From: Bacillota bacterium
Lineage (GTDB): Bacteria; Bacillota; Clostridia; Oscillospirales; Acutalibacteraceae
DNA: 64,000 nucleotides
Assembly (NCBI GenBank): GCA_023391275.1
Contig: JAEWBE010000058.1
Span: forward strand, 1 to 64,000
Direction: 5' to 3'
Of this stretch, positions 9,186 through 17,142 are shown piece after piece. Below the pieces are notes generated by a model. That model was not told the DNA's origin. It was given only the letters and a program-made list of their open reading frames with translations, and did no database searches. Positions within the stretch are counted from its first letter, which is position 1, and every line of letters starts with the position of its first letter. A program made the translations under genes and the position numbers.

Positions 9186-9851
9186 TTATCGGTAAAGAAT
9201 CATTCGAAGAATCCGCAGATATTCTTCCAGTTCTTCTTCAATTTCTTCATAGTGTGCTTTATAATCATCAAGTTCACTGCCATAATCCAGCAGCTTATCC
9301 GAAAATCCCTTTATGGTCCAGATAATGATATTGCATGCTTTCGATGGTTCAATATCATCCTTAAACAACGAAGTATCCGTATTTTGATAAATCTGAAGCA
9401 TTAATTCTTCAAATCCACTGCTGAAATCCTTCGGCACCCCTTTGGGAAATACTTCGTTCAATGAAAAATATCCTTTTGCCAGAAATTTATAAAGTACCGG
9501 GTACTGAAATGACAAGCGCCCGGCCAGCAGGGACACTTTCCGTATATTTTCCAGAAAATCTCCGCTTTCAAGTGTAACCTTCACATACTCACTTTTTACA
9601 GTCGTGACAGCATACTTTATCAGAAATATAAACAGCCCTTTTTTCGTTCCAAAATAGTGGAACAAAAGTCCTTTTGAAATACCTGCGTTCTTCGTAATTT
9701 CGTCTGTGTTAGCCAAGCTGTAACCCTTGGTAAATTCCTGCATGGCGGCTTGAATCAGGCGATTCCTTTTTTCTGCTTCCATGGCCATGATTTTATGGTC
9801 TTCAAGGGAACACCAGTTCTGAGAATTCACATTGCTGTTTTGGCGGTCCAT
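9186..9851 (-). CDS. TetR/AcrR-family regulator
   Basis: A 221-residue repressor. The N-terminal HTH is visible around residues 25-70 (RLIQAAMQEFTKGYSLANT, then ITKNAGISKGLLFHYFGTK), and the C-terminal ligand domain is helical and not assignable to a subtype. I chose the ATG at 9849-9851 because it is preceded by AAGGTGAGG; the longer reading frame to 9908 would start inside the operator. It is the first gene of a two-gene operon with the rph-like enzyme and has two strong palindromic sites at its promoter, so it most likely represses itself and the enzyme. Confidence 0.88.
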   Translation of the reverse strand: MDRQNSNVNSQNWCSLEDHKIMAMEAEKRNRLIQAAMQEFTKGYSLANTDEITKNAGISKGLLFHYFGTKKGLFIFLIKYAVTTVKSEYVKVTLESGDFLENIRKVSLLAGRLSFQYPVLYKFLAKGYFSLNEVFPKGVPKDFSSGFEELMLQIYQNTDTSLFKDDIEPSKACNIIIWTIKGFSDKLLDYGSELDDYKAHYEEIEEELEEYLRILRMILYR

Positions 9852-9892
9852 AACCCTCACCTTTCCTGTCTTATGGCAAGATACACGGTCTG

Positions 9893-9908
9893 TTGACTTT
9901 AAAGTCAA
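9893..9908. promoter_or_regulatory. TetR operator O1, perfect 16-bp palindrome
   Basis: TTGACTTTAAAGTCAA is a perfect palindrome lying just downstream of the predicted transcription start of the tetR-rph operon. It shares the TTGACTT half-site with the second palindrome, whose centre is 40 bp away, close to four helical turns. Confidence 0.8.
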
Positions 9909-9919
9909 TTCACAGCAAC

Positions 9920-9948
9920 ATCATAGCACCGGTTGACTTCAAAGTCAA
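9920..9948 (-). promoter_or_regulatory. Predicted promoter of the tetR-rph operon
   Basis: On the minus strand TTGACT (9943-9948) and TATGAT (9920-9925) are 17 bp apart. The -35 box is part of operator O2 and O1 lies just after the start, so bound repressor would block polymerase at both places. Confidence 0.75.
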
Positions 9949-9950
9949 CC
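9931..9950. promoter_or_regulatory. TetR operator O2, 20-bp palindrome
   Basis: GGTTGACTT-CA-AAGTCAACC has perfect 9-bp arms around a central CA. It overlaps the -35 hexamer of the tetR promoter and repeats the half-site of O1. Confidence 0.8.
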
Positions 9951-10059
9951 GCGACAGCCGAATTTTTATTTTTTGATATACCCAATATAACGTATAAACT
10001 AACTCTGTTTTGCCGGCATTGAACCGACCCAAGGGTGGACCATCATATTCTGCGCAAGG

Positions 10060-10103
10060 AAAAAGCCCCGGAATCCAAGCGAATGCTGCATTTCAGGGCT
10101 TTT
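10060..10103. terminator. Terminator-like hairpin between divergent promoters
   Basis: AAAAGCCC with further G-U pairs matches GGGCTTTT about 25 nt later, ending in TTTTAA on the plus strand. It lies between the divergent tetR and arsR genes where no gene needs terminating, so it may be a leftover from a lost gene or an insulator. Assignment is weak. Confidence 0.4.
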
Positions 10104-10161
10104 AAGCTGTCTGGTAAAAAAACTCCGCGCTCTGACCGTGCTATACTAACTATGATTGATA

Positions 10162-10190
10162 TTGACATATAATTAGTGATGGTATATGAT
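10162..10190 (+). promoter_or_regulatory. Predicted ars operon promoter
   Basis: TTGACA (10162-10167) and TATGAT (10185-10190) with a 17-bp spacer, about 50 nt before the arsR start. The -10 box lies inside the ArsR-type inverted repeat. Confidence 0.8.
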
Positions 10191-10214
10191 ATAGATAATG
10201 ATCAATATCATATA
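10183..10214. promoter_or_regulatory. ArsR operator, 10-bp inverted repeat
   Basis: TATATGATAT (10183-10192) and ATATCATATA (10205-10214) are perfect inverted copies with a 12-bp spacer and cover the -10 box of the ars promoter. ArsR/SmtB repressors typically bind AT-rich imperfect dyads of this size and release them when arsenite binds. Confidence 0.75.
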
Positions 10215-10242
10215 TAGATTTCTATATACTTTGGAGGCTAAT

Positions 10243-10572
10243 ATGGAAAAAAGCTATGCGGATTACGCCTTGCTTTTCAAAGCTCTTTCGGATGAAACGA
10301 GGTTAAAAATCATTGATATGCTTTCCTGTGGGGAGCTTTGCGCCTGTGATATTCTAAAATCCTTTAATATTACTCAGCCCACACTGTCGTACCACATGAA
10401 AATGTTAACCGAATGTGGAATTGTAAACGGTGTTCGCGAAGGTGCCTGGATGCATTATACTTTAAATCATGAATGTACGGAGAGCATTTCAGAATACTGG
10501 AAACTGATAACAAGTACAAAGACCGATTGCATTTGCCACAAAGACGGCGAACAAAAGGAAAGAAACTGTTAA
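10243..10572 (+). CDS. arsR: ArsR arsenite-responsive repressor
   Basis: A 109-residue ArsR/SmtB winged-helix repressor. The family motif ELCACDIL at residues 31-38 provides Cys33 and Cys35, matching the arsenite-sensing pair of plasmid ArsR proteins, and TQPTLSYHMKML is the recognition helix. The ATG at 10243 has GGAGG five nt upstream; the in-frame start at 10198 lies in the operator and lacks a ribosome site. It leads the arsR-arsD-arsA-acr3-arsC operon and should repress it until As(III) or Sb(III) enters the cell. The C-terminus CICHKDGEQKERNC has extra cysteines that might also bind metal. Confidence 0.95.
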   Translation: MEKSYADYALLFKALSDETRLKIIDMLSCGELCACDILKSFNITQPTLSYHMKMLTECGIVNGVREGAWMHYTLNHECTESISEYWKLITSTKTDCICHKDGEQKERNC

Positions 10573-10730
10573 TCAGAATAGGAAGTGTGCCAGTTTACCA
10601 ACAAAATATAAGGTTCGGAATTTTTTGGCCGCCTTCTGTTAATAGTAAGAACTAATTAATTTATATTGCATATCATAAATATAGATAATATTCTATGTTA
10701 TAGAAAAGTATTAATAAGGAGCTGTTCGTT

Positions 10731-11108
10731 ATGAGTAAAATGGAAATTTATGACCCGGCCATGTGCTGTTCAACCGGGGTATGCGGCCCTTCTGTAAATC
10801 CCGAACTGATAAGGGTTGCCGCTGTAATCGAAAACCTGAAAAAGAAAGGAATTGAAGTGATTCGGCACAACCTGTCTTCTGAACCACAGACTTTTTTGAA
10901 TAATCAGGCTGTCAACAGAGAGTTGAACGGCAAGGGGGCGGATATTCTCCCCATTACTGTTGTTGATGAAAAGATTGTGAAGAGAGGCAGTTATCCCACA
11001 AATGAAGAGTTTGCAGACTTACTCGGCGTTAATGTTGAAGAAATAAAAGCCAGAAGCGTTAAAGTAAAGGTCACTAAATGCAATTGCGGCCCCAAGGGCT
11101 GCTGCTAA
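10731..11108 (+). CDS. arsD: ArsD arsenic metallochaperone
   Basis: A 125-residue ArsD, which carries As(III) to the ArsA ATPase and also acts as a weak repressor in some operons. Cys12, Cys13 and Cys18 in MCCSTGVCG form the known As(III) site, and the C-terminus CNCGPKGCC holds additional pairs. The 158-nt gap after arsR has no gene. It holds a possible second promoter, TTGCAT (10666-10671) with TATTCT 17 bp later, next to ATATAGATAAT, a string also present in the arsR operator, so a second ArsR-responsive start is possible but unproven. A GGAGC ribosome site precedes the ATG. Confidence 0.94.
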   Translation: MSKMEIYDPAMCCSTGVCGPSVNPELIRVAAVIENLKKKGIEVIRHNLSSEPQTFLNNQAVNRELNGKGADILPITVVDEKIVKRGSYPTNEEFADLLGVNVEEIKARSVKVKVTKCNCGPKGCC

Positions 11109-11120
11109 AAGGAAATTATT

Positions 11121-12878
11121 ATGAATATGGAACTGTATAACCCGTCTGATGCCGCAATGACAAAATATCTGTTCTTCACCGGGAAAGGCGGCGTGGGCAA
11201 AACCTCTGTCGCCTGCGCTACTGCTGTTGCCCTTTCGGACTCAGGTAAAAAAGTGCTGCTTGTCAGCACGGACCCGGCCTCCAACCTGCAGGACGTATTT
11301 GGCCTGGAACTGGATAACAAAGGCAGCCAAATTAAAGAGGTTCCGGGACTTGTGGTAGCAAACCTTGACCCTTTGGCTGCTGCCGCAGAATACCGTGAGT
11401 CGGTAATTGGGCCATATCGCGGCAAATTCCCCGACTCCGTGATTCAAAATATGGAAGAGCAGCTTTCCGGTTCCTGTACGGTAGAAATCGCCGCATTCAA
11501 TGAATTCTCCTCATTTCTGACAGATAATGAAAAAGCGGAGCTCTTCGACCACATTATTTTCGACACGGCCCCCACTGGGCATACCCTCAGAATGCTCCAG
11601 CTTCCTTCCGCCTGGAGCGGTTTCATCAGTGAAAGTACACACGGAGCTTCCTGTCTTGGGCAGTTATCCGGTCTTGAAAGTAAAAAGGCGGTCTACAAAA
11701 AAGCTGTCGATACCCTTGCAAACGGCAATTTAACAACGCTGATACTTGTCACAAGGCCGGAAACATCACCTGTTTTAGAAGCGGCAAGGGCCTCCGAAGA
11801 GCTTGGCGCACTGGGTATCAAAAATCAAATGCTTGTCGTAAACGGAATTCTGGAGACCTGTGATTCAGAGGATGAAGTGGAAACTGCTCTGTTCGAAAAG
11901 CAGCAGGCCGCGATTAAAAATATTCCCGAAAGTCTTTTACAGCGACCGGTTACAATGGTACCGCTTCGGGCTTACAATATCACCGGTATTGAAAATGTAA
12001 GGCAGATGCTGTCCTGTTCCGGCCGTACCAATACGGGAACGGAGTCAAAACTCACTCATGCTTTCAAGCTTACCGATATAGTAAATGAAATTCATCAGTC
12101 CGGTAAAAAGGTAGTCTTTACAATGGGAAAAGGCGGCGTAGGCAAAACAACGGTTGCCGCTGCCATTGCCCTTGGTCTGAACGAAAAGGGCCAAAAAGTA
12201 CGGCTCGCGACAACTGACCCCGCCGACCATTTAAACTTCGTAATGGATCAGGAAAACGGAGTTTCCTTCAGCCATATAGACGAGCAGGCGGAATTGAAAA
12301 AGTACCAGGAAGAGGTGCTCGGCAAAGCACGGCAGACAATGTCCGAAGAAGACCTTGAATATGTAAAGGAAGACCTTCGCTCCCCGTGTACGCAGGAAAT
12401 TGCCGTATTCCGTGCATTCGCCGAAATCGTCGCAAAAAGCAACAATGAAACGGTGATCATTGATACTGCTCCAACGGGCCACACCATTCTATTGCTGGAA
12501 TCCACCCAGAACTATAACCAGCAAATCGAAAACACCGGCGGCGATGTTTCAGAAGCGGAGAAGACTCTGCTTCCCAGACTGAAAAATCCGGATGACACGG
12601 AAGTTATTATTGTCACGCTGGCAGAAACGACCCCGTTTTATGAGGCGCAGCGCCTTGCGGAAGACCTAAAACGCGCGGGACTGGGGGTAAAATGGTGGGT
12701 AATCAACGCCAGTTATTCTTTGACCGATACGGCGAGCGAATTCTTAAAAGCAAAGGCAGCGAATGAATCGCAATGGATTCAAAAAGTGGAGCAGATTTCA
12801 AATGGCAATTATGCCGTCATACCATGGAAGCCTTTTGAAGTAAAAGGGGAAAATTTGCTGGAATTGTTAAAGAATTAG
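11121..12878 (+). CDS. arsA: ArsA arsenite-translocating ATPase
   Basis: A 585-residue cytoplasmic ATPase with two homologous halves, as in canonical ArsA. P-loops GKGGVGKTS (21-29) and GKGGVGKTT (337-345) and two DTAPTGHT signatures are present. The three metal-site cysteines known from E. coli ArsA are conserved at Cys119 (SGSCTVEIAAF), Cys178 (GASCLG) and Cys423 (RSPCTQEIAVF). It receives arsenite from ArsD and energises efflux. It starts 12 nt after arsD. Pairing of ArsA with Acr3, not ArsB, is common in Gram-positive operons. Confidence 0.96.
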   Translation: MNMELYNPSDAAMTKYLFFTGKGGVGKTSVACATAVALSDSGKKVLLVSTDPASNLQDVFGLELDNKGSQIKEVPGLVVANLDPLAAAAEYRESVIGPYRGKFPDSVIQNMEEQLSGSCTVEIAAFNEFSSFLTDNEKAELFDHIIFDTAPTGHTLRMLQLPSAWSGFISESTHGASCLGQLSGLESKKAVYKKAVDTLANGNLTTLILVTRPETSPVLEAARASEELGALGIKNQMLVVNGILETCDSEDEVETALFEKQQAAIKNIPESLLQRPVTMVPLRAYNITGIENVRQMLSCSGRTNTGTESKLTHAFKLTDIVNEIHQSGKKVVFTMGKGGVGKTTVAAAIALGLNEKGQKVRLATTDPADHLNFVMDQENGVSFSHIDEQAELKKYQEEVLGKARQTMSEEDLEYVKEDLRSPCTQEIAVFRAFAEIVAKSNNETVIIDTAPTGHTILLLESTQNYNQQIENTGGDVSEAEKTLLPRLKNPDDTEVIIVTLAETTPFYEAQRLAEDLKRAGLGVKWWVINASYSLTDTASEFLKAKAANESQWIQKVEQISNGNYAVIPWKPFEVKGENLLELLKN

Positions 12879-12914
12879 GTTAAGAAATAAAGAAATGATT
12901 TAGGGGGATTGAAT

Positions 12915-13982
12915 ATGGAAAAAGCGGGTGGCAGACTCTCGTTTTTGGATCGGCTTTTAACGCTGTGGATTTTTATCGCAATGGCGTTAGGCGTTGCGCT
13001 GGGTAACATGCTCCCTTCCGCAGCAAACTCAATCAGCAATTTAAGCACGGGTACGATTTCATGGCCGATTGCAATCGGCTTAATCTTAATGATGTACCCG
13101 CCGCTGATTAAAGTTAAGTATGAAGAAATCAACAAGGTGACCGGCAATAAAAAAGTATTTGGCCTGGCAATACTGCAAAACTGGATTATAGGGCCTTTAC
13201 TCATGTTTTTACTGGCGATACTCTGCCTGTCAGACAAGCCGGACTATGCCATAGGAGTTATTATCATCGGAATAGCGCCATGCATTGCCATGGTGATTAT
13301 CTGGAACACTCTGGCAAAAGGCGATAACGAATTCTGTGCCGCATTGGTAGCACTAAATGCACTTTTTCAGATTCTTCTTTATTCAGTTTACATCTGGTTC
13401 TTTATTACAGTATTACCAAAAGTTTTTCATCTTTCGTGGGGTGGCGGGGCCGTAAATGTTTCGATGTGGGATGTAGCCCGCAGTGTGCTGATCTACCTTG
13501 GAATCCCCTTCGCGGCAGGAATAGCCACGCGCTTTCTTATTATTCACTTTAAAGGGAAAGACTGGCTCAACACGGTCTTTATTCCAAAGATTTCCCCTCT
13601 TGCTTTGATTTCACTGCTTTATACCATTGTGATTATGTTTATGCTAAAAGGCCGGTATATCGTGCAGCTCCCATTTGATGTGGTTCGAATCGCTGTTCCG
13701 CTTCTTCTTTACTTTTTGATTATGTTTGTCGTAAGTTTCTTCATTTCCTATAAAATGGGGTTTGAATATCGTCACGCTTCAACGCTTTCCTTCACAGCGG
13801 CAAGCAATAACTTTGAACTTGCCATAGCGGTTTCGGTTGCAATTTTCGGAATTAGTTCCGGGCAGGCATTTGCAGCCGTTATCGGGCCTTTAATTGAAGT
13901 GCCAGTCATGATTTCGCTGGTCAGGTTAGCCCTTTACATAAAGGGGAAATTCTTCGACAGTAAAAACATTCCGGTAACCTGA
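12915..13982 (+). CDS. acr3: Acr3-family arsenite efflux permease
   Basis: A 355-residue membrane protein with about ten transmembrane helices of the Acr3 (BART superfamily) type that expels As(III). The essential cysteine of the family is seen as Cys123 in [12 protein letters not shown], followed by NTLAKGD, a family signature. A second conserved region [14 protein letters not shown] is near residues 300-310. The ATG at 12915 has AGGGGGA six nt upstream; a TTG two codons earlier is less likely. It stands 36 nt after arsA. Often annotated arsB, although ArsB is an unrelated protein family. Confidence 0.95.
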   Translation: MEKAGGRLSFLDRLLTLWIFIAMALGVALGNMLPSAANSISNLSTGTISWPIAIGLILMMYPPLIKVKYEEINKVTGNKKVFGLAILQNWIIGPLLMFLLAILCLSDKPDYAIGVIIIGIAPCIAMVIIWNTLAKGDNEFCAALVALNALFQILLYSVYIWFFITVLPKVFHLSWGGGAVNVSMWDVARSVLIYLGIPFAAGIATRFLIIHFKGKDWLNTVFIPKISPLALISLLYTIVIMFMLKGRYIVQLPFDVVRIAVPLLLYFLIMFVVSFFISYKMGFEYRHASTLSFTAASNNFELAIAVSVAIFGISSGQAFAAVIGPLIEVPVMISLVRLALYIKGKFFDSKNIPVT

Positions 13983-13990
13983 GGTACAAA

Positions 13991-14398
13991 ATGAATAAGA
14001 ATTTAAAAGTTGCATTTGTGTGCACGCACAATTCCTGCCGCTCTCAAATGGCGGAGGCCATCAGCAAGGTAATCGCAGCCGATGTTTTTGAAGCATACTC
14101 GGCAGGCACCGAAATTAAAAAGGAAATCAATCCCGATGCGGTAAAAACCATCAAAAAGCTTTATGGCATTGATATGTCCCAAAGCCAGCATCCAAAGCTT
14201 TTAGCGGATATTCCGCCAATTGATATCGTGATTACCATGGGCTGCGGCGTTCAATGCCCTTATCTTCCCTGCAGGCACCGTGAGGACTGGGGTCTGGAGG
14301 ATCCTACCGGCAAGTCGGATGATGATTTTATGCAAACAGCAGCAATGATAAAGGAAAAGATTTTGGATTTAAAAACTCATATTTCCGATTATCTATAA
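13991..14398 (+). CDS. arsC: Arsenate reductase, thioredoxin-coupled type
   Basis: A 135-residue arsenate reductase of the low-molecular-weight phosphatase fold, reducing As(V) to As(III) for export. The P-loop CTHNSCR (11-17) supplies the nucleophile Cys11. Cys85 and Cys89 in GCGVQCP, with Cys94 close by, are placed like the redox pair of the S. aureus pI258-type enzyme, and EDWGLEDPTGK follows as in that family. It is the last gene of the operon, 8 nt after acr3, and a strong terminator follows 40 nt downstream. Confidence 0.94.
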   Translation: MNKNLKVAFVCTHNSCRSQMAEAISKVIAADVFEAYSAGTEIKKEINPDAVKTIKKLYGIDMSQSQHPKLLADIPPIDIVITMGCGVQCPYLPCRHREDWGLEDPTGKSDDDFMQTAAMIKEKILDLKTHISDYL

Positions 14399-14437
14399 AC
14401 TGCAAAAGCTGATCATATTCTGCGGTAAATCAATAAC

Positions 14438-14474
14438 GGGAGCGATACAGTAAAATTTGTATTGCTCCCTTTTT
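14438..14474 (+). terminator. Terminator of the ars operon
   Basis: GGGAGCGATACA pairs with TGTATTGCTCCC, with one G-U pair, over an 8-nt loop, followed by TTTTT. It ends the arsR-arsC transcript. Confidence 0.9.
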
Positions 14475-14583
14475 CGCATTCAAGGGCCTTTTTTTGACCT
14501 ATCGCTAAATCATTCAATGAGCTCCAGTCACCGGGAGAAAGATAAGCTATGTTTCCTCTGACTGATTTTTTGGCTTGCGAGTC

Positions 14584-14662
14584 TTGACAATTTTCAAATA
14601 GTATATTAAACTAAATTAGTAAATCGGTTAATAATTAGGTTGTATAACAATTAACCGGTTTA
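14584..14662 (+). promoter_or_regulatory. marR promoter and dyad operator
   Basis: TTGACA (14584-14589) with a weaker TAAACT 17 bp later is followed directly by an inverted repeat: TAAATCGGTTAAT (14620-14632) and ATTAACCGGTTTA (14650-14662), one mismatch, 17-bp spacer. The right arm holds the palindrome AACCGGTT. Placement just after the start suggests MarR autorepression. Confidence 0.65.
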
Positions 14663-14697
14663 TTATATGAATCACAATTTCAGAAAGAAGAGTATAG

Positions 14698-15219
14698 ATG
14701 GATATTAAGATTCGCGACATCGTCGACCGAATCGGCCAGCTGAATATTATACATCGTATCTACATTCACCGCGCCGCCGCGGAAAACGGAATTTATTTTG
14801 GACAGCTCCCTATTTTGGAGTACGTTGCCAGCCACGGCCAATGCACGCAGACAGAGCTTGCGGAAACCCTTCAGGTATCTGCGCCTTCCATTGCAACCTC
14901 CGTAAAACGGATGCAAAAAACCGGCTTGCTGAAAAAAGCCGCGGATGAAAGCGACCTGAGGTGCAACCGCATTTCCATTACGGAAAAGGGGCTGGACTTT
15001 GCCCGAAAGTGCCGGTCTGCGTTTGACACCGTGGACGCGCGCATGTTTGAAGGATTCAGCGCGGCGGAGTGCGAAGAGCTTTGCGGTTATCTGGAACGGT
15101 TAATTGCCAATATCGCGTCCGATGAGTTTAAAAATAAAACCCTGCTCGCTTTAATTAACACAGTTACTGCGGAAAAACAGCAGCATAATAAGCAGGAAGA
15201 GGAAGAAAGCCATGATTAA
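14698..15219 (+). CDS. MarR-family regulator
   Basis: A 173-residue MarR-type winged-helix regulator: dimerisation helices at the ends, HTH in TQTELAETLQVSAPSIATSVKRM and the wing LLKKAADESDLRCNRISITEKG. It is followed on the same strand after 171 nt by two ABC exporter genes, a very common arrangement in which the MarR protein represses a multidrug exporter. Its ribosome site is weak (AGAAAGAAGAG). The C-terminal tail is rich in Glu and Gln and probably disordered. Confidence 0.9.
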   Translation: MDIKIRDIVDRIGQLNIIHRIYIHRAAAENGIYFGQLPILEYVASHGQCTQTELAETLQVSAPSIATSVKRMQKTGLLKKAADESDLRCNRISITEKGLDFARKCRSAFDTVDARMFEGFSAAECEELCGYLERLIANIASDEFKNKTLLALINTVTAEKQQHNKQEEEESHD

Positions 15220-15390
15220 AAGCTTTGCGGCCTGACACGCGTAAATTTTCAGGCGCAGTAATTTTATCGCCCCTTACTTATTGCCTCTTACTTATTATTT
15301 CTGAAACCTTTGGGAGATTCATTTTGGTTATAAACCCAATATTAAGCCTGCCCTCCAATCATATTCAGCAAAACGTTAAGGAGATTTTCT

Positions 15391-17142
15391 ATGATTACTA
15401 AACTTCTGTCCAGCGTAAAAGAATACAGAAAAGATACCATGCTCGCCCCGGCGTATGTAACCTTTGAATCGATTCTTGAAATCGTCATTCCCACGCTGAT
15501 GGCGTATTTGATCGACGATGGGATCAGCAAAAAAAATATATCCAATGTCCTATGGATCGGACTTGCTCTGGCTGTTTCCGCCATGATCTCGCTGTTAGCG
15601 GGTATTCTTGCGGGCCGCAGCGCGGCGATTGCCTCTTCGGGCTTTGCAAAAAATCTGCGCCGTGACATGTTCTATAACATGCAAAAGTTCTCTTTCTCCA
15701 ACATTGATAAATTTTCAACCGCCAGTATTATCACTCGGCTGACAACCGACGTCACCAATGTTCAGAATGCTTATCAGATGCTTGTTCGCCTTGGGGTACG
15801 CGCTCCTATGATGATCGTGTTCGCATTGATTTTTTCTTTCCGGATTGACGTTCATCTTTCGCTGATCTTTCTTGTAACCATTCCGGTGCTCGGTCTTGGC
15901 CTGTGGCTGATTATATCGCATGTGCATCCGATTTTCGTGCGGGTATTCACCACCTATGACAGGCTGAACAATGTTGTTCAGGAAAACCTGCTTGGCATCC
16001 GGGTTGTTAAATCCTATATCCGCGAAGATCATGAAGAATCGAAGTTTGCAGACATTTCACAGTCGATTTTCCAAGATTTTTCGAAGGCTGAAAAGAGAAT
16101 AGCGTTCAACATGCCTTTGATGCAGTTCTGCCTTTTTGCCAGCATGCTTTTGCTTTCCTGGTTTGGCGCCAAAGAAATCGTAGCCAGCAACAACAATCCC
16201 GTTGCCGGGCTTTCAACGGGCGAACTGGCAAGCCTGATTACCTATGCATTGCAGATACTTATGAGCCTGATGATGCTTTCCATGGTATTTGTCATGATTA
16301 TCATTTCACGCGCGTCGGCAGAGCGTATTGTGGAAATTCTGAATGAGGAAAGCGACCTGAAAAACGGGGAAAATCCGGTGCACACGGTAAAAGACGGCTC
16401 GATTACCTTTGAAAATGTCACTTTTACTTATTTCAGAAAGGCCGACAAGCCGGTCCTTGATGGAATCAATCTCTCCATCGCATCAGGAGAAACGGTCGGT
16501 ATCCTTGGTGGAACCGGTTCTTCAAAATCGAGTCTTGTTCAGCTTATCCCCCGCCTTTACGACGCCGTAAGCGGAAAGGTAACCGTCGGCGGTGTCGATG
16601 TGCGGGATTACGATATTGAATCGCTCCGCAATCAGGTGGCGATGGTACTGCAGAAGAATGTACTTTTTTCAGGTACGATCAAAGAAAATCTTCGCTGGGG
16701 CAATGAAAACGCGACGGATGAGGAAATGATTCATGCCTGTAAGCTCGCTCAGGCCGACGGCTTCATCAGGGAGTTTCCGAATCAATACGACACCTATATT
16801 GAGCAGGGCGGCACCAATGTATCGGGCGGCCAGAAGCAGCGGCTGTGCATCGCGCGGGCATTGCTGAAAAAGCCTAAGATTCTTATTCTGGACGATTCCA
16901 CCAGCGCGGTTGACACCAAGACCGACGGATTAATCCGCCAGGCATTCAGAGAAGAAATTCCGAACACGACGAAACTTATTATTGCGCAACGCGTTTCATC
17001 GGTTCAGGATGCCGATAAGATTATTGTGCTTGACGACGGCAAAATCAACGCGGTCGGCACGCACGAAGAACTGCTCAGCACCTGTGATATTTACAGGGAA
17101 GTCTATGAGTCCCAGAATAAAGGAGGCGTTCTCCATGCCTAA
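15391..17142 (+). CDS. ABC exporter half-transporter, subunit 1 (degenerate site)
   Basis: A 583-residue type IV ABC exporter subunit with six N-terminal membrane helices (to about residue 315) and a C-terminal ATPase. Walker A is GGTGSSKSS, the signature is VSGGQKQR, and Walker B LILDDST has Asp where the catalytic Glu is expected. Such a subunit with one non-catalytic site is typical of heterodimeric drug exporters such as BmrCD and LmrCD. The next gene overlaps by 8 nt and encodes the catalytically complete partner. The ATG has AAGGAGA about 7 nt upstream. Likely role: drug or lipid export under MarR control; the substrate is unknown. Confidence 0.93.
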   Translation: MITKLLSSVKEYRKDTMLAPAYVTFESILEIVIPTLMAYLIDDGISKKNISNVLWIGLALAVSAMISLLAGILAGRSAAIASSGFAKNLRRDMFYNMQKFSFSNIDKFSTASIITRLTTDVTNVQNAYQMLVRLGVRAPMMIVFALIFSFRIDVHLSLIFLVTIPVLGLGLWLIISHVHPIFVRVFTTYDRLNNVVQENLLGIRVVKSYIREDHEESKFADISQSIFQDFSKAEKRIAFNMPLMQFCLFASMLLLSWFGAKEIVASNNNPVAGLSTGELASLITYALQILMSLMMLSMVFVMIIISRASAERIVEILNEESDLKNGENPVHTVKDGSITFENVTFTYFRKADKPVLDGINLSIASGETVGILGGTGSSKSSLVQLIPRLYDAVSGKVTVGGVDVRDYDIESLRNQVAMVLQKNVLFSGTIKENLRWGNENATDEEMIHACKLAQADGFIREFPNQYDTYIEQGGTNVSGGQKQRLCIARALLKKPKILILDDSTSAVDTKTDGLIRQAFREEIPNTTKLIIAQRVSSVQDADKIIVLDDGKINAVGTHEELLSTCDIYREVYESQNKGGVLHA

